64,000 bases of DNA from DATFVJ01 sp963851085 (GTDB lineage Bacteria; Actinomycetota; Actinomycetes; Streptosporangiales; Streptosporangiaceae): positions 62,001-126,000 of the forward strand of contig CAWKNX010000002.1 in NCBI GenBank assembly GCA_963851085.1, written 5' to 3'. The notes beneath the pieces are model-generated. The model searched no databases, was not told where the DNA came from, and saw nothing but the letters and a program-made list of their open reading frames with translations. This document shows positions 36,191 to 44,586 of this stretch, piece by piece; within the stretch, counting starts at the first letter, position 1, and the number at the start of each line of letters is the position of its first letter. The translations under genes were made by a program, and so were the position numbers.

Positions 36191-37189
36191 ATGGCCAACT
36201 ACCCGCAATATCCTCAGTACCCGCAATACCCGCAGGCTGCCCAGATGCCGGAGCCGCCTGCGCCGCCCCAGTCCATGGTGAACGCGGTCAGGCTCATGTA
36301 TGCGGGTGCCGTGCTGGCCGTGGTCTATGGGGTAGTCGCGGGCCTGACACTGCACTTCGGCCAGCAAAACTCTGGGCTCGGCTCCGGCGCGTTCAGAGCC
36401 GGAAGGCTCATCGGCGGCGTGATCGCCGGGCTCATCTTCGCTGGCCTCTGGTACTGGATGGCGTGGGCGAACCAACGAGGCAAGTCGTGGGCGCGGATCC
36501 TGTCAAGTGTCCTCTTCGGACTACTCACCATCGACACCCTGGGAAGCTTTGCGGGGGCGATTGGCCCAAGTCTGCGGACCGTCATCATTCTTGAATGGGT
36601 GGCAGGACTCGCCGCGATCGTGTTCCTCTGGCAGCGGCAGTCCAGCGAGTACTACGCGGCCAGTAGGCCGGCCGCCAGCTACGCACCGACTCCGTACGCG
36701 CAGCCCCAGTACGGGCAGCCGCCGTACGGTGAGCCCCAGTCCGGTCAGCCACAGTACGGCCAGCCCCAGTACGGCCAGCCCCAGTACGGCCAGCCCCAGT
36801 ACGGCCAGCCCCAGTACGGCCAGCCCCAGTACGGCCAGCCCCAGTACGGCCAGCCCCAGTACGGGCAACCGCAGTACGGCGAGCCTCAGTACGGCGAGCC
36901 TCAGTACGGCGAGCCTCAGTACGGGCAGCCGCAGTACGGGCAGCCCGATCAGGGCCAGCAGCCCTATGGCCAGCCCGGGCCACAACCGCCTGGTCAGCAA
37001 TACGGGCAGCAACCGGCGCACGGCCAGCCGCAGTATGGCGGACCCGGGCAGCCGCAATACGGGCAACGCGAACAGGGCCAGCAATACGGCCAGCCAGGTC
37101 AGCCGCCGCCGGCACACGAGCAATACGGTCAGCCGCCGCCGCAGCCGTACGCGCAGCCCGATCAGCCCGATCAGGACGAGCAGCAGTAG
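36191..37189 (+). CDS. membrane protein with long YGQPQ-repeat tail
   Basis: 332 aa. ATG 36191, AGGAG with 6-base spacing. Residues 1-30 are Pro/Tyr/Gln-rich; helices near 35-60 (VRLMYAGAVLAVVYGVVAGL), 75-95 (GRLIGGVIAGLIFAGLWYWM), 105-125 (ILSSVLFGLLTIDTLGSFAG) and 130-150 (IILEWVAGLAAIVFLW). The last 180 residues are about 20-25 YGQPQ-type pentapeptides from a 15-bp minisatellite. Such tails appear on other actinobacterial membrane proteins; function unknown. Possibly a disordered surface or assembly tail. Confidence 0.85.
   Translation: MANYPQYPQYPQYPQAAQMPEPPAPPQSMVNAVRLMYAGAVLAVVYGVVAGLTLHFGQQNSGLGSGAFRAGRLIGGVIAGLIFAGLWYWMAWANQRGKSWARILSSVLFGLLTIDTLGSFAGAIGPSLRTVIILEWVAGLAAIVFLWQRQSSEYYAASRPAASYAPTPYAQPQYGQPPYGEPQSGQPQYGQPQYGQPQYGQPQYGQPQYGQPQYGQPQYGQPQYGQPQYGEPQYGEPQYGEPQYGQPQYGQPDQGQQPYGQPGPQPPGQQYGQQPAHGQPQYGGPGQPQYGQREQGQQYGQPGQPPPAHEQYGQPPPQPYAQPDQPDQDEQQ
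36710..36950. repeat. 15-bp minisatellite encoding YGQPQ
   Basis: Core unit CAGTACGGCCAGCCC repeated about a dozen times exactly, then CAGTACGGCGAGCCT variants. Near-identity of central units suggests recent expansion. Confidence 0.9.
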
Positions 37190-37283
37190 AGCCCGCGCAG
37201 TCCCACGCCTGGACGCGCCACGCGACAGCCGTCAGGTCCTGGCCTGGGCACAGGCAGGAGCGTGACCGCGAAGGTCTAGCTTC

Positions 37284-37334
37284 ATGATCGCGGTAACTTC
37301 TCGGCGGTATGTGCGGAAAGGTTACCGCGATCAT
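37284..37334. repeat. 51-bp palindrome, family 1 copy D
   Basis: ATGATCGCGGTAACTTCTCG ... GGAAAGGTTACCGCGATCAT. Between the convergent ends of the YGQPQ gene and holA. A family 2 box (CGCCACGCGACAGCCGTCAG) lies just left at about 37215. Confidence 0.85.
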
Positions 37335-37482
37335 GAAAGCCGCCGTGGGTCAAGGCGATGGTACATATCGACCGCCGTGGGGTAGCGTCCGCTGCGGGCC
37401 AGCCGTGGCGCGGATCTACCACACCGCCGGGCCCGGACCGGTTCGGGCGGTTACCGGGGGTGAGCGGAGCCCACTGAGAGGT

Positions 37483-38469
37483 TCAGCGGGCCGTGCGGGC
37501 CGTCACGATATTGGTGATGGCCCGCTCGAGCGCATAAGCGGAGTTGGTGCCCCCGCCCTTGACCTCCGCGTCCGCGTCCGCGACAGCACGCAGCGCGCGG
37601 GCTACCCCAGTCGGCGTCCAGCCGCGCAACTGCTGGCGGACGCGGTCCACTTTCCACGGCGGCATGCCGAGTTCGCTGGCGAGCGCGGCACCGCTGCGGC
37701 CGCGCGGCGCGCTGCCCACCCTGGCGAGCGACCGCACGCCCTGCGCCAGTGCGCTGGTTATCAGGACGGGCGACACGCCGACGGCCAGCGCCCAGCGCAA
37801 CTGCTCCAGGGCGGCACCGAGGCGGCCCTCGACTGCCTGGTCCGCGACGCTGAAGCCGGTCACCTCCGCGCGGCCACGGTAATAGGTCGCCACGACTGTT
37901 TCATCCACCACGCCAGTGGTGTCGACCGCCAACTGGCTGCACGCCGCGGCCAGGTCGCGCAGATCCTGGCCGACCGCCTCAACAAGCGCACGCGCACCGC
38001 TCTCGCTCGCGCTGCGGCCCGCACGGCGGAACTCCTGCCGCACGAAATCCAGCCGCTCGGCGAAACGCGTAATCTTCGGGCACCTCACGACGTTGGCGCC
38101 GCTGCGAGCGAGCGTGTCGAGCAACGCCTTGCCCTTCGCGCCGCCCGCGTGGGTCAACACCACCACGGCGTCAGTGGCTGGGGCCGCGGCGTAACCGGCG
38201 AGCTCCGCCGCGGTGTCCTTGCCGGCATCCTGGACGGCGCGGATCACCGCAACGCATCCGCCCCCGAACAAGGACGGCGAGACCAGTGCGGCCAGTTGCC
38301 CAGGTGTGAGGCTGGCGGCCAGCAGATCATGCTCATCCGCCGATCCCATGGTCTCGCGGGCCGCTGTCACCAGATCACTGACGGCGCGCTCGACGAGCAG
38401 CTCTTCGTCGCCGACCACGATGTTCACGGGCGCAGAATCGGGTGAAGCACCTGAAGCGGGTGGTGGCAT
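37483..38469 (-). CDS. holA: DNA polymerase III subunit delta
   Basis: Clamp-loader subunit that opens the beta clamp. About 328 aa. VNIVVGDEELLVERAVSDLV, GGGCVAVIRAVQDAGKD, TDAVVVLTHAGGAKGKALLD, CPKITRFAERLDFVRQEFRR, ARALVEAVGQDLRDLAAACS, QLAVDT and the C-terminal collar GMPPWKVDRVRQQLRGWTPT. ATG 38469 used; ATG 38487 is possible but its GGAG is too close. The comEC gene usually next to holA is not adjacent here. Confidence 0.95.
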   Translation of the reverse strand: MPPPASGASPDSAPVNIVVGDEELLVERAVSDLVTAARETMGSADEHDLLAASLTPGQLAALVSPSLFGGGCVAVIRAVQDAGKDTAAELAGYAAAPATDAVVVLTHAGGAKGKALLDTLARSGANVVRCPKITRFAERLDFVRQEFRRAGRSASESGARALVEAVGQDLRDLAAACSQLAVDTTGVVDETVVATYYRGRAEVTGFSVADQAVEGRLGAALEQLRWALAVGVSPVLITSALAQGVRSLARVGSAPRGRSGAALASELGMPPWKVDRVRQQLRGWTPTGVARALRAVADADAEVKGGGTNSAYALERAITNIVTARTAR

Positions 38470-38557
38470 GTCGGCAGGATGCCACATCTCCAGCCGCTGC
38501 CGGGGGACGATAGACGCCTCGCACGGCCTCAGCTAGCTAGAGGTCAGCCTCAGCTGG

Positions 38558-39037
38558 CTAGGTCAGCGCAAGTGCCGCCCAGACCGCCTTGCGGCCGGTA
38601 TTCAGCGGCGTCCAGCCCCATTCCTCGCTCAGGCTCTCCACGACACACAGGCCCCGGCCGCTCTCAGCCGCATAGTCGGGCTCCATCCGCACAGGTGGCC
38701 CCGGATTCGGGTCGGTGACCGCACAGACGATGCAGCCCGTCCTGCGCATCAGCACGAGCTCAACCCGTGCGTCAGCCGCGGAGCTGGGGAGCCCAGCCCG
38801 CGATCCGTACCGTACGGCGTTCGTCACCAGCTCGGAGATGACGACGGCGGCGTCGTCGAAGAGTGCGTCCGCTTCCCATTGACTCAGCGTCGTGTGGGTG
38901 AAGTCGCGTGCCGCCTTCACCGCGCACGGCTGCGGGCGCAGCGCGCAACGGGCCAACGTGCGGTGGGCAGCGGAAGACGGGGCCGACGTCGCGGACGGAG
39001 GCCTCGCGGCGCCTGCGTGACCTTGGAGGTCAAGCAT
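38558..39037 (-). CDS. ATP-binding (HATPase, RsbW-like) regulatory protein
   Basis: 160 aa single-domain GHKL ATPase of the kind encoded in multiple copies in Streptomyces-like genomes. ADALFDDAAVVISELVTNAV (N box), VCAVTDPNPGPPVRMEPDYA (G1), SGRGLCVVESLSEEWGW (G2). ATG 39037 has GGGGGGAAGGG upstream; ATG 39109 would add 24 residues. Divergent from the DUF397/XRE genes 288 bp away. Such ATPases are proposed partners of WhiJ-type loci; role here is inferred. Confidence 0.87.
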   Translation of the reverse strand: MLDLQGHAGAARPPSATSAPSSAAHRTLARCALRPQPCAVKAARDFTHTTLSQWEADALFDDAAVVISELVTNAVRYGSRAGLPSSAADARVELVLMRRTGCIVCAVTDPNPGPPVRMEPDYAAESGRGLCVVESLSEEWGWTPLNTGRKAVWAALALT

Positions 39038-39325
39038 CGCCAGCCCTTCCCCCCATGGTGCATCACCGATCGACGTCGGGGTGATCTGGTGTCTTCGGTA
39101 CGCAGTCATGGCGAGGTGTGGAAGGCGATTGGGGGGAGTCCGGGGGTCGGGTCACGCAGCAGCGCAGCGGTTCCGCATGTCCGCTACGATGCCACTCATC
39201 GTGTGCATGTGCAAGTACTGATGCACGTGCACCCAAAAAAGTGACCTCGCGGCTCTTGTCTGTCACCAGACGCAAGAGAAGGATTCTCACCACGGGGTCG
39301 CCTGATCCTTAACAGGAGGGCGAAG

Positions 39326-39562
39326 GTGGGTTCGACCTACAACGGTATGCCGGCCTTGCTGATGCGAAGGGCCGTCTGGCGGAAGAGCCACAGGAGCAAC
39401 CCGAGCGGCAATTGCGTCGAGATGGCCCGGCTGCCGAGCGGCGTGATCGCGGTCCGCAATTCACGCGATCCAGACGGGCCAGCGCTGATCTACACCCGAG
39501 CCGAGATCGACGCATTCATCCGCGGGATCAAGGACGGTGATTTCGACGGCTTAGTCGCGTGA
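39326..39562 (+). CDS. DUF397 protein
   Basis: 78 aa. WRKSHRSNPSGNCVEMARLP, SGVIAVRNSRDPDGPALIYT, RAEIDAFIRGIKDGDFDGLV is a textbook DUF397 (BldB-like) sequence. GTG 39326 with AGGAGGG five bases upstream. DUF397 proteins pair with XRE/DUF5753 regulators and modulate development or antibiotic genes in Streptomyces. It is 79 bp before that partner. Confidence 0.93.
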   Translation: MGSTYNGMPALLMRRAVWRKSHRSNPSGNCVEMARLPSGVIAVRNSRDPDGPALIYTRAEIDAFIRGIKDGDFDGLVA

Positions 39563-39641
39563 TGCGCAATCCGCGATGCGGACTTTGCAAAGGGAACCCA
39601 GAGTGGGAGACTGGGCCGATCGAGTGTTCCGAGGAGCACGC

Positions 39642-40547
39642 ATGGCCACAGTGGAGCCGGGTGGGGACCCTGCCGTCAGAAGCATGCTCGCAGTCAGGAA
39701 AGGCGGACCGACGGTCCTGCGGATCCTCCTGGGCGCGCAACTGCGTCGGCTACGGGAAGCGAAGGGCATCACGCTAGAGGAGGCCGGGCACAAGATCCGG
39801 GCCTCGCACTCCAAGATGCGCCGGCTGGAGCTCGGCCGGGTGGGATTCAAGGACCGCGACGTCGCCGATCTGCTCACCGAGTACGACGTCCTCGACGAGC
39901 AGGAGCGCGACATGCTGCGCGCGCTCGCACGACAGGCGAACGCGCAGGGCTGGTGGCACGTCTACTCCGACATCCTGGCGACGTGGTTCGAGGCGTACGT
40001 CGGGTTAGAAGAGGCTGCCTCGACCGTACGCACCTACGAGGTCCAATTCGTTCCCGGCCTGCTTCAGACCGAAGACTACGCGCGTGCGGTCACTATGCTC
40101 GGATACGCGGATGCCCCAGCCGAGGAGATCGAGCGGCGGGTCAGTCTGCGGATCGCGCGCCAGCGGCTGCTCAGGGTAAAAGATCCGCTCCAGCTCTGGG
40201 CGGTGGTCGACGAGGCGGTGCTGAGGCGGCCGCTCGGTGGGCCCGGAGTGATGCGAGGGCAGATAGAGCATCTCATCGAGGTCACAGCGATGCGAAATGT
40301 CACTCTCCAGGTAATTCCGTTCCATTCCGGCGGTCACGCTGCTGCTGGCGGCCCGTTCAGCATCCTGCGTTTCGCCGAGCCCGATCTGCCTGATGTGGTC
40401 TACCTCGAACAGCTGACCAGTGCTCTCTATCTGGACAAGCGAGATGACGTGGACCACTATCTCGCGGTGATGGAACGTCTGTGCCTGGAGGCAGAGCCCG
40501 CCGCCAGCACCGCCGAAGTCCTCAGCAAGGTCCTCAAAGAATTCTGA
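39642..40547 (+). CDS. XRE-family regulator with DUF5753 (WhiJ-like)
   Basis: 301 aa. HTH near residues 25-80: LRILLGAQLRRLREAKGITL, EEAGHKIRASHSKMRRLELG. The DUF5753 sensor-like domain follows: WWHVYSDILATWFEAYVGLE, EVQFVPGLLQTEDYARAVTM, QLWAVVDEAVLRRPLGGPGV, NVTLQVIPFHSGGHAAAGGP. ATG 39642 with GAGGAG upstream; an upstream ATG at 39576 is less likely. Works with the DUF397 protein, probably as a repressor whose action the small protein relieves. Confidence 0.92.
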   Translation: MATVEPGGDPAVRSMLAVRKGGPTVLRILLGAQLRRLREAKGITLEEAGHKIRASHSKMRRLELGRVGFKDRDVADLLTEYDVLDEQERDMLRALARQANAQGWWHVYSDILATWFEAYVGLEEAASTVRTYEVQFVPGLLQTEDYARAVTMLGYADAPAEEIERRVSLRIARQRLLRVKDPLQLWAVVDEAVLRRPLGGPGVMRGQIEHLIEVTAMRNVTLQVIPFHSGGHAAAGGPFSILRFAEPDLPDVVYLEQLTSALYLDKRDDVDHYLAVMERLCLEAEPAASTAEVLSKVLKEF

Positions 40548-40612
40548 CCGCAGTACCGGAAGTGCCGCCTGTGCTGGTCGCCCCGCGGCACAGGCGGCGC
40601 TGGCAGGTCAAT

Positions 40613-41416
40613 TCAGTTCTTGCGGCCCACGCCGCCCACGAGCCAGACGGCTTCGGGATCCTCGACCGGGATGCCCGGCTCCGGCCGCCACGTGGGCAGG
40701 TAGACAACACCCGGATCGACGAGTTCAAGGCCGTCGAAGAAGCTCTCGATCTTGGCCTTGGTCCGGGTGTTGCGCGCCCGCCGCGAGCCGGTGATGGCCT
40801 TCTCGTCCTGGTACAGGGAAGTGAGGCTCTCCGTGACCTCTGGGCGGGTATCGGAGACCGCATGCTGGATGGCCAGGTAGCTGCCGGACGTCATCGCGGT
40901 GCGAAGCTCCGCGATGACGCGCTTCGCCGTATGATCATCGGGAATGGAATGCAGCACCGTCAGCAGCAGGATCGCAACCGGCTGATCAAGATTGATCAGC
41001 TTACGCAGCGCCTCGTTGTCGATGATCTCACCTGGCTGGCGTATGTCGGCGCGGATGGCGATCGTCTGCTCGTTGTCGGCGAGCAGCGCCTGAGCGTGCG
41101 AGCAGACGACGGGGTCGCTGTCGACATAGACGACGCGGGCGCCCGGCGCCGTCGCCTGCGCGATCTCATGGACGTTCTCCGCGGCCGGAAGCCCGGTCCC
41201 GATGTCGATGAACTGCCTGATACCGCCTTCGGCCAGGAATCGCACCACACGGCGGATGAAGCTGCGCCACTCACGCATCAGCACGAGAAGCTCGGGCGCA
41301 ACCTCGAGCGCCTTTTCCGCGGTCTGCCGGTCCGCGGCGAAGTTGTCCTTGCCGCCGAGAAGGTAGTCGTTCATGCGAGCGATGTTCGGCGTCATGGGAT
41401 CAAATCCCCTTGACAT
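40613..41416 (-). CDS. DUF574-family SAM-dependent methyltransferase
   Basis: 267 aa, the SAM methyltransferase family common in actinobacteria (PF04672 type). PNIARMNDYLLGGKDNFAAD opens it; SAM motif QFIDIGTGLPAAENVHEIAQ, ARVVYVDSDPVVCSHAQALL; RQPGEIID, VAILLLTVLHSIPDDHTAKR, YLAIQHAVSD. Substrate unknown. ATG 41416, GGAGG six bases upstream. Often found with WhiJ/DUF397 genes, as here, but on the opposite strand. Confidence 0.9.
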   Translation of the reverse strand: MSRGFDPMTPNIARMNDYLLGGKDNFAADRQTAEKALEVAPELLVLMREWRSFIRRVVRFLAEGGIRQFIDIGTGLPAAENVHEIAQATAPGARVVYVDSDPVVCSHAQALLADNEQTIAIRADIRQPGEIIDNEALRKLINLDQPVAILLLTVLHSIPDDHTAKRVIAELRTAMTSGSYLAIQHAVSDTRPEVTESLTSLYQDEKAITGSRRARNTRTKAKIESFFDGLELVDPGVVYLPTWRPEPGIPVEDPEAVWLVGGVGRKN

Positions 41417-41462
41417 CATCGGCCTCCGTCCATCGCGGCCAATAGTAGCGCGAGCAGCCCAG

Positions 41463-42397
41463 TCATTCCGGCGCCACAACAACCCCGAGCATGTCCGGGC
41501 CGGTATGCACGGCGATTACCGGCCCCGCCTCGCTGATATGAAGGGTCCGCAGGCTTGGGATTCGCGATTTAAGGCGCCCAGCCAGCTGCGCCGCCCGCTC
41601 GCTGTTGGCCACATGCTGGACCGCCAGGTCCACCCGTGCCCCGCCCGGGGCGAACTCGGCAGCGAAGCTGGCAGCGAGCTGTTCGAGGCGCGCAACCGCG
41701 CGGGCCATCGTCCGTACCTTCTCGAACGGGACGATCTGGCCGTCGACGACCCGCATCAGCTGCTTCACGCTCAGCGCGGTACCTGACGGCGCGGTACGCG
41801 CCGGTACGGCGCGGTACCTGACGGCGCGAGGGCACCGCTGTCGCGCCCGCCCCGGCGCAACTGGTCAAGCGAGCCGAGGCAGAACAGCGAGTTGAGCCGC
41901 GCACTGCGCCGCGCGGCCGCGGCGGCCACCTCCCCGATAGTGTGGCCCGATCGCGCGGCCGCCGCGGCGGTGAGTACCGCGAAGCCGAGCCCTGCGCCGA
42001 CGGTCCGGGAATCCACCACGAGAACCGGTATCGCGGCGGCCGCCGCGGCCAGGCGGGCCGCGTCCACGGTGCCGGACATGCGGCCCGACAGGTGCACCGA
42101 GACGATCCCGGGCGCACCCGCCGCTGCCGCCTCCGCGTACACCCGGCCAAATCGCTGCGGTGCCGGGCGGGACGTGGTCAGCGCCATCCCCCGGCGCAAC
42201 GCGTCGGACACGTCGATTCCGGCGGCGGACGTCTCGTCGTGGGCGTGCCCGGCGAGTACGACCCGCAGAGGCACTACGCGGATGTCGAGGTCACTGCCAC
42301 TGGCGAGGTCACTGCCACTGGCGAGGCCGCTGCCACTGGCGAGGTCACGTCCGAGGCACGCGGTCGAATCCGTGACGACCGCAACCGTGCCCGCCAT
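41463..42397 (-). pseudogene. DegV family fatty-acid-binding protein, disrupted by a 35-bp duplication
   Basis: DegV proteins bind fatty acids and feed FakA phosphorylation. N-terminal part in one frame: AVVTDSTACLGRDLASG, SGRMSGTVDAARLAAAA, VLVVDSRTVGAGLGF, LGSLDQLRRGGR. C-terminal part in another: LMRVVDGQIVPFEKVRTMAR, HISEAGPVIAVHTGPDMLGV. Between them an 18-bp sequence (minus GCGCCGTCAGGTACCGCG) occurs twice, at 41775-41792 and 41810-41827, exactly 35 bp apart. Removing 35 bp rejoins APSGTALSVKQLMRVVDG. So this is a genuine duplication. An 18-bp tandem repeat (ASGSDL units, 42288-42346) lies near the N-terminus. Confidence 0.85.
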
Positions 42398-42421
42398 ATT
42401 CGACGGTGTAACTGTGGACCG

Positions 42422-43633
42422 TCAATCCGGGATGAGCTCGCCACCGCGCCAAACGCGCTGTGGCTTGAGTCCGTAGGCCCAGGCGAAGGCGCCCTCGTGA
42501 TCGGCGTCCCAGAGGACCATGTCGGCGTACCTGCCACGGACCAGCGCACCGCGATCCGGCGCGCGCAGCGCGTGCGAGCCACCGATCGTCGCGGCACGCA
42601 GGGCTTCCGTGACGCTCATGCCGAAGTGAGCGACCGCGAACGCGATCATCAGAGGCATCGACGTGATGCCGTTGCCGCCCGGCGAGTGATCAGACCCGAG
42701 GGCGACCGCGACACCCTTGTCGAGCAGCGCACGGACGGGCGGCTTGCGGCCGGTCTGAAGCGCGGTGCTCGGACAGACGACGGCGGCCACGCCGGCCTGC
42801 GCAAGCGCCGCCACGTCGTCGTCATCCGCCTCGTGCAGCATGTCCGCTGATGCGCAGCCGAGCTCGGCGGCGAGCCGTGCCGCCCCGGTGCGGGAGTGGC
42901 CGCAGGCGTGCAGACGCGGCAGCAGCCCGGACGCGCGTCCGGCACCGAGTATCCACCGTGCCTCGGCCTCGGTGAACCGGCCTTCCTCGCAGTAGACGTC
43001 GACGCTGTCCGCGCCCGCGGCGGCCGCGTCGGCACACCAGAGGCTCACGGCGTCGATGTAATCGTGGCGGCGCCCGAAGAACTCCGGCGGTACCGCGTGC
43101 GCCGCGAGGAAGGTCACGTGGATACGTGGTGTGTTCGGCTCCTCCTCGAGCGACCGCAGCATGCGCACGTCGGCGAGTTCACCGTCGCGGGTGAGGTGGT
43201 AGCCCGTCTTTGCCTCGATGGTCGTTGTCCCCGAACGCACCCAGTCGCTGAGCCGCTCGCGCACGCCGTTGCAGAGCGTCCACGGATCCGTTCCCCGGGT
43301 CACCGTCACGGTGGAGGCGATCCCGCCGCCCGCGGCAGCGATCTCCGACGCCGTCGAACCGCTTGACCGCATGGCCAGCTCTGCCCAGCGGTTCCCCGCG
43401 TAGACCGGATGCGTGTGCGCGTCAATCAGGCCAGGGGTGACCAAACCGCCGCCGAGGTTCTCGACATGATCGACATCAACGATGTCGTCGACGACCCCGG
43501 GTACACGCTGCGGCAGCTCGACAGCAGGGCCTACCCACGCGATGCGGTCGTTCTGGGTGATCACGGCGGCGTTGGTGAGGATCTCGCTCCCCGTCCAGAG
43601 GCGGCCGATGTTCGTCAAGAGACGGACCGTCAC
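42422..43633 (-). CDS. hutI: imidazolonepropionase
   Basis: Hydrolyses 4-imidazolone-5-propanoate to N-formimidoyl-glutamate in histidine degradation; metal-dependent amidohydrolase. 403 aa. DAHTHPVYAGNRWAELAMRS (HxH), GGGIASTVTVTRGTD, TIEAKTGYHLTRDGELADVR, TFLAAHAVPPEFFGRRHDYI, LPRLHACGHSRTGAARLAAE, DMLHEADDDDVAALAQAG, VALGSDHSPGGNGITSMPLM (the metal Asp). GTG at 43633. No other hut genes are visible nearby. Confidence 0.95.
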   Translation of the reverse strand: MTVRLLTNIGRLWTGSEILTNAAVITQNDRIAWVGPAVELPQRVPGVVDDIVDVDHVENLGGGLVTPGLIDAHTHPVYAGNRWAELAMRSSGSTASEIAAAGGGIASTVTVTRGTDPWTLCNGVRERLSDWVRSGTTTIEAKTGYHLTRDGELADVRMLRSLEEEPNTPRIHVTFLAAHAVPPEFFGRRHDYIDAVSLWCADAAAAGADSVDVYCEEGRFTEAEARWILGAGRASGLLPRLHACGHSRTGAARLAAELGCASADMLHEADDDDVAALAQAGVAAVVCPSTALQTGRKPPVRALLDKGVAVALGSDHSPGGNGITSMPLMIAFAVAHFGMSVTEALRAATIGGSHALRAPDRGALVRGRYADMVLWDADHEGAFAWAYGLKPQRVWRGGELIPD

Positions 43634-44169
43634 GGCTCAGCCCTGACCACGGGTGCTGGAACCGGGGGCGGGGGTTCCGGGCGTCATTGGGGTCACCTGC
43701 CGTCGGTCGTGCCTGCCGAAACACGGACGTGCTCGCGGTACACACTGGCAAGCACACAGTGAAGCGGATCGTTCGCAGTTAGCGCAACCCCGGCGCGCTG
43801 ACAGCGCGGCCGAGATATTCGATTCCGTCACGTTATTGCACCGCTGGCACCATGTACAGGCTGAATGCGAAGAAGTCGGGCCCGGAATAGATGATTTCGG
43901 GCGAACGCCACCTCGCACCTCCGGTCCAGGTAGCCCCGCATGCACGTGCACCTGCCTCGTCCTGCCGTTCGGCACCGGATCGAGGGCAACGGTCATGCCC
44001 GCGGGCGTCCTATGACCGGCCCGCGCGGGCACCGACGCGCATCCGACGATCCGGCCGAACCGAAACCGATTACATCATGGATACATAGGGCTTCGAAACG
44101 CTATTAAAGGATCGGCGGGGATGGTGATGTCCCCAAGCCACCTGCGCGTCGCTGCCATGGCTGCCGTCG

Positions 44170-44340
44170 CTGCCAGGGGCGCCGTCACAGCCAGGGGGCT
44201 CCGTCACAGCCAGGGCTGCCGTCGCTGCCAGGCGGCGCCGTCACAGCCAGGGGCGCCGTCACAGCCAGGGGCGCCGTCGCTGCCAGGGCTGACGTCGCTG
44301 CCAGGGCTGACGTCGCTGCCAGGGGCGCCGTCACACCCAG
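44170..44340. repeat. 18-bp minisatellite, intergenic
   Basis: About ten units of GGCGCCGTCACAGCCAGG and the variant GGCTGACGTCGCTGCCAG. Not tied to any clear gene, unlike the other minisatellites here. Confidence 0.75.
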
Positions 44341-44441
44341 GGCTGGCGCCGCCGCCAGCCTCGCGGTGACCGTCTCACCCGGCACCGCCTCGGACCGCAC
44401 CGCGGCGCATGAGAGCCGTGCCGCATAAGAGCCGATTCGGC

Positions 44442-44455
44442 TGCAATCGATTGCA
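44442..44455. promoter_or_regulatory. LacI-type operator-like palindrome
   Basis: TGCAATCGATTGCA is a perfect 14-bp palindrome centred on CG, fitting the general LacI/GalR operator pattern. It lies about 130 bp beyond the hflX stop, so its target gene is unclear. It may be chance. Confidence 0.35.
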
Positions 44456-44586
44456 TTAATCTTAAGCAGGGCTTAGACGCACTATCCAACACCCGGGGCG
44501 CGGGATCCTTTGTCGCTCGGGCGCCCACCGACGGGTATCAGCTCCCGTTTCGAGCCCGCCTTAAGGCCGCCAAATAGGACGCGCGC

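Larger units (their letters stand above)
43634..44586. other. 953-bp spacer with a minisatellite and a palindromic site
   Basis: Between hutI and hflX. Contains an 18-bp minisatellite (44170-44340) and TGCAATCGATTGCA at 44442. An open frame from 44121 through the repeat (MVMSPSHLRVAAMAAVAARG) has no ribosome site and looks like an accident of the repeat. The stretch 44050-44110 is AT-richer than the rest. No gene supported. Confidence 0.55.

Noticed and set aside
36507..37265. Ser/Thr-rich frame (SPSTASPSTASP) on the YGQPQ gene
   Set aside because: Alternative frame of the 15-bp repeat; the ATG 36191 frame has the ribosome site and membrane helices.
44121..44369. Pro/Gly/Ser 'collagen-like' frame in the gap after hutI
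   Set aside because: Arises from the 18-bp minisatellite; no Shine-Dalgarno and both strands are open.
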